DNA from: Isoetes taiwanensis
Taxonomy: Eukaryota; Streptophyta; Lycopodiopsida; Isoetales; Isoetaceae
NCBI GenBank assembly: GCA_021234155.1
Contig: JAJEKV010000093.1
Location: 748,001-812,000 of the forward strand
Reading direction: 5' to 3'
Length of the DNA stretch: 64,000 nucleotides
Shown here: in pieces, positions 55,790-64,000 of the stretch
Position numbering within the stretch: the first letter of the stretch is position 1
Layout: each line of letters begins with the position of its first letter
Notes under the pieces: model-generated
What the model saw: only the letters and a program-made list of their open reading frames with translations
Told to the model about the DNA's origin: nothing
Databases searched by the model: none
Translations under genes and position numbers: made by a program

Positions 55790-58700
55790 TCACCTTGCCC
55801 CTCTCGCGAAGAGCTGCCCTCCCGATTTCACAGGTCGGTAGAACGCTGCTCGCACCGCTTATCCCGCCACCAATTCCCACACCGGCAGCCCACGCCCCCG
55901 CGACTGCCGCCTGGCCTACCTACTCCATCGCCTATCCTACCATTACTCCGGGCCATTCCATCACATCCTAAATACCACCACTACCTCTCAAAGATAGATC
56001 TTGCCGCTTGACCTTTTGGACCCGCAGCCGCCAGTAACTCCGTGAGCCGCAGTGAGAGGCCACAATCCGTAGTTCGAGGCATGTAACGCCAGGGGAGAGT
56101 TCACCACCACATCCCAACACACATTCTCGACGGACATGATACCCCGTGGCCGGGCCATTATCGAAAGCGTTCTACATAGCTTCCGCCACCGCCGCGGACT
56201 TCCATTGTCATATTCACTGCTATGATGCACAAAAAGGTGATGCCATATTGCGCCAGGCCGTATGTTGAAGGGGGACATCCTCGCACGGACTGACCCCACA
56301 CCCGCGGGTAACAGTGAGGCACGCTGCATGAGCTTTTTGTCGGTATCGAGTATTCGCCAACAGGGGTGCGCCGCAGTGATTGGTTCGGCGGTGATGGCCA
56401 TTTTCCTGGCTGTACCAAGCATCGCTGCGTAATCTCAAGAGCCCCAACCATACCGCACGCGCCCCTCGCTTCGCTTCACGCTTTCACGCCCCTTCTTCCT
56501 ACTTCCCGCCTCCCTCGCCATGCCCACGCCCCTCTCGCACATGTCGGCCCGCCTCCATCTATACTTTCACTCAGCCTTCCGCTTCCCGCCCTCCCCCGCT
56601 GATCGCTGGCAAAGATACCATCCTCGCCGACAAATAGGAATTGTGCCTCCCGTGGTCTCATGGAATTGTCGCAGGTTTCCTTGGCAGGGGATACCGAATC
56701 TCGCGGGTACGGGTATGGATCTCATCTTCCTCATGGAGATATGGGAGTATGTCGGGCACAAAGCACTGATTTGCCGGGTTACCAACATTTCTGCCTTCAA
56801 TACCTCAGACAGATACCGGTCATGGGGGAGTGGCTTGTTACAAATGGACAACCTTTGGCACATTCTTGCAATCTCCGTAATTACGCATTGCATTAACAAC
56901 CGGTAATTCGGGTTCGTGTGCATAATACCACAAGCTGGCAACCCTCTTTTTCCGTTATTATTTCACGCACGACAAAGACCTTCTATCGTAGCCACCCCGG
57001 GATGCGATAGGATGGACCCGTATGTCGATCTATATGATGACATACGTTAAAGACGCTAGCTGGGTAGGGTCGCCCTTCTGGAGATTTCAATGCACCTGAC
57101 AGAGTAGAGCCCATGCGACTTGACCCTCGCCGACGATGTCCCCAGGCTACGCCTACCGCTGTAGTAGCCCGCCATCGGCCTGGGATGACGTACCGTGTCA
57201 CTCGCTTTGGCACGCTTGCTCCCCGCTATGTGGCATTTTTGACTTGATAATTTGCAATGGCCTTTCACGCTGGTCCGATTCTCGCAAGTGCACATGCATT
57301 GTGACAATCGTGGGGAGGGTCTAGTGTGGTGGACTATGTGCTTGTAGTTGCGCGAAGATATGCATCCCATCACCAAGCTTCCTGTGGGCACAGACAGCCC
57401 GATGAGGAGGTCGACGACATCACCTCCCACTTTATTTGACCTCGTTTGGCAGCCGCCGTGAACCCCCCACTATGTCGCCCGCCGCCCTCGCTTGAGAGAC
57501 TCGACATGAGTGCAGCAGGACTACGCCGAGATGCTCATGGACGCTCCCGCACCTTCCCAGCACCTCCACACTAGAGCAAAGATGCATCTACCGACTTCGC
57601 TTATTACTTCGATGCAATGGACAGTGCTTTGGCACTTCTCCCCGCCGCCGCCAGGTGGTTAAGAATATTCCCGCGATAACCGATGGTTTGATGCGACCAG
57701 AAGAACGCAGTTTAGCCTGGCCACATTCTCGATCCGTAACCCGCTGTAAAGCCACCACACGTATCGGGCCACCATCCGGAAGGACATAAAGGCGCCACAT
57801 CTTGCCAAGCATCGTGGGGAGATGTTCTACCATTGACACTCATCCTCTAACCTTTGGCGCAGAGGGCCAAGGCCGCCAAAGCCTCACCACAGGGACATCA
57901 CACCCCGGCAAGGGGAACAAGATTGCAGCCAGCCTCTATGACTCGGCCAGGACGCTGCAGACGTTTCCATACCCCCACTGTGATGGCTCCCCCATTGGTC
58001 TCGGTGGACTAGGATGTTGAGAAGGGCCTCGCGAATCTGCTAGCTAATGGGAAGGCAAATGACCCTCGATGGTATGCGTGCCGAAGTTACTTCTTTGGGG
58101 GTGGCGTACCGCTTGTGCCGCCCCCTCACCCCTGCTCAACGTAGCATTGCGTGAGGGTTTCCGACAATGGACCACACAAGTGGTTGTTCCCATTCACAAG
58201 GGGCGACTACTAACCGCCCTACCAATTAACGGACGATCATGGTCAGCTTCAAGATTTGCCAAACCGCTATCGGCATTCTCGAAGTAGCAGCTTTTGACCG
58301 GCCGGGCTGAGGGTACGGATGTGTGAGCCCCTCACACAAAGCTGACACTCGCCACTCAACGATTGACCATATCTTTACGGCCGGCATCGATTGGAAGACA
58401 AACCTAATCATCTACCGGACTTGTATTGCCGCTTTGTGGACTTCGAAGGCTTTTGATACGGCCCCTGAAAAAGCCGGCTAGGATCGCGATCAATCGGGCT
58501 CCCGCCGTCCGTGCGTAATGCCATATACGTGTTGTATGAGAGTTGTTTAAGGTGATGCACCGACCGCCAAGCATTCACCAAAGAGTACGGGGTCCCACAG
58601 GTTGCCCCTCGCCAACACTTTTGGCCTCTACATTGATCGCTTAGAGCCCCTGCCATCGAGCATGGGGATGGCATACGCTTTTTGCACAGGTCATCCACCA

Positions 58701-60120
58701 TCTATGCGGACGATGTTACCCTCACGTCCACACCCCTGGCTATGCAGCCTCACCCGGATGCCCTAGACACATTTTGTCGCTACGATATGCGCCATTATCC
58801 GCCAAGACCAAGGTGGTTCTCATATCCTCTTCATCGCCACCCCATGCCTCCCCCGTGACTCACATATCGGGGATACCGCGGACGCCACTTTCCACCTACA
58901 AGTACCTAGGGTGGAGTTCCCTCCTCGCCTCGCTGAGGCGCCTATCCGCTTATGGTGATGCCAGGGCCGAAAGCTTTTATGCCATGGATGCAACAGCCAC
59001 CGTGCAAGAGCTATATGATTGGGGCCATCACCACATCCGTCGCACCGGGTCGAAGCCCGCCCCTTCTTCGATGGGGGTCGAGTTTGGGCCCCGGCCGCCT
59101 CTTTGGCTTAATTCGAATGACTTGGAAAAGTGCGTAAGGCATTTTGGCACGCACTTGGTGAAACCTTCACCCCTATCGACTTCCAAGCAGAAATCGATTC
59201 TTGCCGCAAACGGCAGCCTCTTGATAGACAACATCGCCTATTTTCGTAAAGTGGTTACTATGGTGATGCCTCCCCGCACTCGGCTTACACGGGTGGGCTA
59301 TGAGTCCCAAGCCGCTTAGGGCCTGCTGGGGTAAGAGAGATCGCTGGTCGCTGTGATGGAACGCGGGTGAGCACGATGCGCATACCGGGCGCAATGTCGA
59401 TCGTGGGATACCTCATGGAGTACGGTAGATGCTTGTTTCCTTGGCAAGCCTGGACCCCATTGCTCTAGAGAGCAGTCAAAATGGCTCCATTACAAGGAGC
59501 ACATCAACCCCAGAAAGTTAGTGTGGGGCCCACCACCCCACTGCTCCTACCGCCCGAAAAGCCAGACTCATTGCCTCCATTCACGTGCCTCCCACCATCT
59601 TCGCGAGATCGTAGACGCGTGGATTGGGAGCCCTCGCTGTGATGCTCGCCTGGCCGGGCCAAACGGGTGCCATTGAGGATGAGTCTCACACTTTCCGAGT
59701 TGCCTGTTCGGGCCGATCCGGCCGACGCCCCTTTAGTAATGGCAAGGACGCGTTCTTGCATTTGCCGATGAACACACCGCCCGACGCGTCCCCGGGTCAT
59801 ACATCCGTGAGGTATCGACCCCGAAAGTCACATTTGCCCTCACCGGCCGGCCCGTTTAATTCAGGCACTACACGGGTGGTGCATGATCCGATATATTGGG
59901 ATGTTTCAAGATTTTATATGATTAGCACGCTTGTGTCGCTAGGTTGATTGTCGCCACGGTTTTCCTCTAAACCCCTGGGCGGGGTTTTTAATCCGGCAAG
60001 AATCCGCTTTGTCGCTGCTTTTTGTATTGGGTCCCATAGACCGATTGGTCTCCTCGCGGGATCCATAAAAGTACCTTCCTTCCTTCCTTCCTTCCTCAAA
60101 AAAAAAAAAAAAAAAAAAAA
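55790..60120 (+). mobile_element. GC- and CpG-rich LINE, full-length-like, frameshifted
   Basis: Composition switches from AT-rich to strongly GC/CpG-rich at about 55790 and back after 60120. Plus-strand signatures: VVSWNCRRFPWQGIPN (about 56655, endonuclease start), DLIFLMEIWE, then PSGDFNAPDR (about 57072, GDFNA), then SSVVDYVLVVARRYASHH (about 57322). The reverse transcriptase shows REGFRQWTTQVVVPIHKG (about 58150), VDFEGF (about 58435), FGLYIDRLE (about 58625) and IYADDVTLTSTPL (about 58695), then TKVVLISSS and YKYLGW. Each motif tends to be in a different frame, so many indels have accumulated. It ends with (CTTC)n and a 23-A tail at 60098-60120. No target duplication was fixed. Confidence 0.85.
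60098..60120 (+). repeat. Poly(A) tail of the GC-rich LINE
   Basis: A run of about 23 A after CTTCCTTCCTTCCTTCCTC. This marks the 3' end and the plus orientation. Confidence 0.8.
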
Positions 60121-61395
60121 GGTGTCAGGCCGCAAGACCGAGGGTTGCCCCTTAGTTTTCTCGCGGGTAAAGTGGCTTTAAATCAAAACCCAGGTGGAAT
60201 CAAAAATTTCTACCGCCAAACCCCATCATATATATCGACTCAATATTTAAATTAAAGTAGACCCCTACCATGTTCTTATAATCAGTTTGTAGATCCCCTA
60301 CATTCATCTAGAAGCCCATCTACAAGTCTCGCTCGATCGAGTTGTGTGTATGTAATTATACTTGATGTTCTAGAAATGTCCGAACGTGTTTTATGTCTTT
60401 TTGTCTATAATGTTGTTGGGCGAAAGTGGCAACGATAGAGAGTCGGAAAGAACTAGGAATGAAAGTGCATACCCAGTTCATTTTGAGTACCAAAGAGGGT
60501 ATGTATGTTTGTGTTAGCCACACATTTTTTGTTATCACAACGCCCTTCATAGCATTCGCTTTTTTGTAACAACCAGAGGCACTACTTCGCTTTATTTCGA
60601 GCATGTGTATGTACCACCGTAGATATGCAAACTATGTATTAGTATATTTAGACAAGTCATAATTTCAATGGAATGGAATGATATGAAAATAGCTTCATGT
60701 GTAAATGCGAAAGATGTTCTCAATCATATGATGTGATGTTTTTGAAAATAAGAAGTGCATGTAACTTTTTTTTGTTGTATAGAGCAAGAGTAGGTTGTCT
60801 TGGAACTTTCAAGTTGACCTATTTTAGACTTTCGAAACAATACATATGGTGTTTATGCAATAAATTTAGATTATATGTTTTTGAATAATGCGATCATGTG
60901 GATTATTGTCAAATTTCTTCCGCCTTTTAGCTTTAGAACAAGCACACATATACCGTAATACTTTTAACTATTTCATTGATTTATTTACATTTTTATTTTT
61001 CCTGCGTAATTTAAGAGCTGCTAGAAAGAGGAAGATAATCGTCCCTCCGTGAAAGTTACCAAAATTTATAAAGCATGATAAAGTACCTAATGAAATAACC
61101 AACTGCTTCAAAGCCTCATCTTTGACCTTTTAGATCGTATCCGCATTAACCAAACATTAAACTTGAATAAATATAACATTTGCACAAACTTTTCTATCAT
61201 GTACATATTACACGTAAAAATATACATTTTAAACTAACCGCCCTTTTTGTCGGTAGCTATCCACCACGCCCTAGTAAGATGATTTTCCGTACCTACACGC
61301 ATCTTTATCCTTTACAGTTGAAGGTAGAACAAAATAATAAAGTCAATAAAAATAATGAATACCTTTAATACACAAAGACAAACTAAAGCACTACA
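60121..61395. other. Intergenic, no gene recognised
   Basis: AT-rich with only chance open frames. Confidence 0.5.
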
Positions 61396-61403
61396 AAGAT
61401 AGA

Positions 61404-61910
61404 TCGCAAGATCGATCCGAAGCCATCGGATCGCCATATTCTAGAATGGGACGAAAGCATGCATGTCATGCATGCATGCTACTGTACAAGATGCCCGCTT
61501 TGGTTGGGAGTTTACTATTTCAAAGATACTGCGATCCATGACTACCACCTCTTCTCTCGCCAGCATCTTTTATTCTCTTTGAATTGTTTCCGTGCGTGGG
61601 AGGGGCTTCTTCCCCGCCTCGCTTAGCCAATTTGGCGTATCTTTCATGCTATCCTTTTCCCACTTTTGGCCTCATTCCGCGGACCTTCGGCCCCGATCCC
61701 AGCGCTGTTGTCGGAAGTTCTCCGGCAGTTCTGCGGTTTGTTTGCGAGAGTCCCATTCCGATCGATCCGAAGCCATCGGATCGCCATTCTAGAATGGGAC
61801 GAGCATGCATGTTATGCATGCGGGCGCATGCCCGCTTTTGGTTGGGAGTTCGCTATTTTAGGCGATTGCGATCCAAATTACCTCATGCTGCCTCTTATTC
61901 TCTTTGAACC
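61404..61910. repeat. Direct repeat pair, about 150 bp each, 350 bp apart
   Basis: GATCGATCCGAAGCCATCGG then ATCGCCATATTCTAGAATGG at 61411-61452 recurs at 61760-61799, followed in both by GGACGA, GCATGCATG...ATGCATGC palindromic words, GCCCGCTTTGGTTGGGAGTT, CTATTT and GCGATCCA, and by CTTTTATTCTCTTTGAA / CTCTTATTCTCTTTGAA. The interval holds a CpG-rich stretch (61590-61755). It could be a small LTR-like or tandem-duplicated element. Confidence 0.7.
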
Positions 61911-62129
61911 CACCCTCCCCTTCTTTGTTTATTATATTTTGTACAAGTTCTCTTATCATGTTTTTCAATTCACTGGTGATGCTATTCTCTGGTATGTTTT
62001 CTCGCTTTTGTTGTGTTGGTGATGTGCAGGACAAAGGGCGAAGCGCAGATTCCGCTTCGAATTTCTCCATGCTGGGTTTTGGGAGCTTATTCTATGCCTT
62101 ACGCTTGTCTAAAGCCCCTGCCCGGCTTA

Positions 62130-62260
62130 TCACTAGGATTTTTCCTCGAAAACCCGAAGGGCTGGTTTTTAATCCCCGTGATAAGCTTTCTGGCAGTACA
62201 TCACCACTCATCTATTAGCATTGTATTTGTTTTGGGGTCCAAATGATATAATTGGATTTT
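62130..62260 (+). mobile_element. Possible LINE-tail relative
   Basis: TTTCCTCGAAAACCCGAAGG then GCTGGTTTTTAATCC resembles TTTCCTCTAAACCCCTGGGC then GGGGTTTTTAATCC at the GC-rich LINE end (59960-59993), and both are followed by TTTGTTTTGGGGTCC / TTTTGTATTGGGTCC. Together with the direct repeats at 61.4-61.9 kb it may be a non-autonomous derivative using that LINE. Confidence 0.4.
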
Positions 62261-64000
62261 CCTTTTTATTTTTCGTGGGTAGTTCGCAGATGTGTGCGCT
62301 ACCCATCGGCCCACCATTGTAGAAAATCACGAGATGAATGAGAAGCCTATCTCGGCTGGTTTGTTGGTTTCTTTAAGTAGTCCCATGCTAGAATATATCA
62401 GCAAAAGATCATATATGAAGCATCAACCTTCAAAAGGCATGCCCAAAAAATGTTTGGTTTCTACAACACAAGACATTTATCACCTACATTATTGGCCGGG
62501 CGAATTTGCCAAGAATCTCGAATTTGTATGGCAAATCATTTTTATTTCATTCAATAAAAGTTGTCAAAAGTAAACCTTTGAGATGATAGAAGAGGTCAGC
62601 CCATTTAAATACTCCATCACAATGTATAAGTTTGCAACGGTTTGAAAAACATATCTCAATATTACAATGAATGTGTGCTTAGTCTATGCATGTATACAAA
62701 ATAAGCACAAAACATTTGTTGAAAACTATCAATGGTGAAGAGTATCACCTAAAGTATATATGGTGTTCGGGCTTTTACCCTTCTACTATTTTTTTTTATT
62801 GAGATCGCCCTTGCTCAATGACTTCCATTGCAAAAAAAACACAGATACAATGGCAAAAAATTTACTTAACGAGGATCTCATTCACTACATTAATTGTTCA
62901 GACAAACTCCTCATCACTCAAATAGCTCGAATGTGTTCTTTCAGATAAGATGAGCAGGATCAAAGGCTCAGTGCATCGGGGCAAGACCGCTTCAATCGCC
63001 TACTCTTTGTACGTGAATCAAAATCCCCGCAGCCTTTGGTTTTGAAGGCAAACTCTTTCCTTTTGTTCTTGGGACATTCTATCGATTTCAAATCGTGATG
63101 CATTCCCATATTCGAGCCCAAAAAAAAAACTGGGTATTATTTCTTCATCCACTAAATCACAGCCCAAGATCTAAAGTTTAGGACCACCTAAGTAGCTTGG
63201 GCTTATCTACTAAATCACGACTCAAAATCTAAAGCGCTTCCGCAGAGTGGCTGCCCAAAGAACAAGGGCCACGTGATAGTTTACAATGATAATAGGGTTT
63301 GAGCAATTATTGGCATGTTGGTGATATACCGCATATACCTAGAATATGCCACAAACCCATAAGACCTTTTTTTTTTTTTGGGAGGATAATACAACTCAAA
63401 GTGTATAAGGCCTGATAAAGGGAAACATTTGCTCAAGTAGACACAATATTTTTTTAACAAGGCTTTATTTCACTGCCTCAAAAGTAGCGGATGCCATTGA
63501 ATTGGTTCTATAATGTATCTATGCTACTGAATTGGCTCCGTGTAAGACGGTAAGAAAACTATATGAACTGGATGGGGATGCTGGCTGGACTAGAGCCCTA
63601 AGGAAGTTGGAGCCTGTGTTTTCGCTGGGAGGCTAGTGCAGAGCAGCCTAGATGCCGCAGGCAGTGGGCGAGGTGGTGGCGATGAAGGGAAGATAGATTT
63701 TAATGAAGGCTAAAGATACTTATATCAAAAAATCTCCGTTACTTTATGTAAGAAGCATGCAAAGGATATGTAGATATTTTATTTTATGCTCAAGATCTCT
63801 AGACCCTATTTTCGCTTGAAGTTTGCTTCATGCTTAGGGTTACTGTGGTGAAAATGCACAACGAAGGTCTTCCACAATTGCCACAATAGATACATAGAGA
63901 ATTTGGAAACATCAAAAACTTTAGAAATGTGTTTAGGTTCCAATATGATAGTCATAGTCTCAAATCCGATGGTGATTTCTTCTTCGCCAACTCAGCATGT
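62261..64000. other. Intergenic, no gene recognised; short repeat at 63322-63360
   Basis: A 93-codon plus-strand frame at 62292-62573 has no recognised relative. The stretch 63322-63360 is the inverted partner of 9024-9062. A short duplication (CTAAATCACAGCCCAAGATCTAAAG / CTAAATCACGACTCAAAATCTAAAG, quoted only in part: CCCAAGATCTAAAG, CTCAAAATCTAAAG) lies at 63150-63235. Confidence 0.4.

Noticed and set aside
56158-57430. Several 100-140-codon minus-strand frames in the GC-rich block
   Set aside because: GC-rich composition lowers stop frequency; endonuclease and reverse transcriptase motifs are on the plus strand.
1-64000. CRISPR arrays, bacterial-type operons, integrated organelle DNA
   Set aside because: No regularly spaced identical repeats, no ribosome-binding-site-led gene strings, and no recognisable plastid or mitochondrial gene blocks were seen.

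Overview
The window is nuclear DNA of a land plant. It has large, multi-intron genes that are AT-rich outside their exons, a chloroplast-type MEP-pathway enzyme with a transit-like leader, an intronless PLS-class PPR gene, LysM-receptor-kinase remnants, and dense decayed retroelements (Ty3/gypsy, Ty1/copia, two very short LTR elements, three LINEs, a tRNA-derived SINE). The PPR style, intron sizes and repeat load fit a seed-free vascular plant, most likely a fern. That placement is inference. No bacterial operons, CRISPR arrays or rRNA genes are seen.

Two genes look intact, both on the minus strand, and both were rebuilt exon by exon with consistent phases. (1) HDR/ISPH, the last MEP-pathway enzyme: 10 exons, 2527-5880, 475 codons. 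(2) The dihydrolipoyl acetyltransferase (E2) of the mitochondrial pyruvate dehydrogenase complex: 18 exons, 15375-21926, 485 codons, one lipoyl domain, one apparent GC-AG intron, and an eroded copia element in its largest intron.

Most other coding sequence is broken or partial. Examples are a MAPKK-like kinase piece (8.8 kb), two ClpB/Hsp101 exons (9.7-10.2 kb), two tandem copies of LysM-RLK kinase exons (26.1 and 31.3 kb) flanking a dead LINE, a long decayed gene with a ParB/Srx-like motif (33.0-37.7 kb), a frameshifted S-adenosylmethionine decarboxylase copy (38.1 kb), a frameshifted PPR gene (41.1-43.2 kb), and EF-hand/zinc-finger exons (47.1-48.9 kb).

Mobile elements by position: gypsy pol (1-810); an LTR element with 1.3-kb LTRs but only 296 bp between them (11.7-14.6 kb); copia (about 18.75-20.35 kb); SINE (23.3 kb); LINE (27.2-31.26 kb); a 417-bp TRIM/SMART-type element with a perfect 5-bp target duplication inside the ParB-like pseudogene (33.47-33.88 kb); nested palindromes and a fold-back element (43.5-43.7 kb); a LINE endonuclease piece with an adjoining 349-codon repeat-bearing ORF (51.3-53.4 kb); and a strikingly GC- and CpG-rich LINE (55.8-60.1 kb). 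The least explained parts are the ParB-like gene family, the W/C/Y-rich 349-codon ORF, the GGAAACCTCCCC hairpin clusters around 44-46.7 kb and the TCTGACGAAAA array at about 46 kb.
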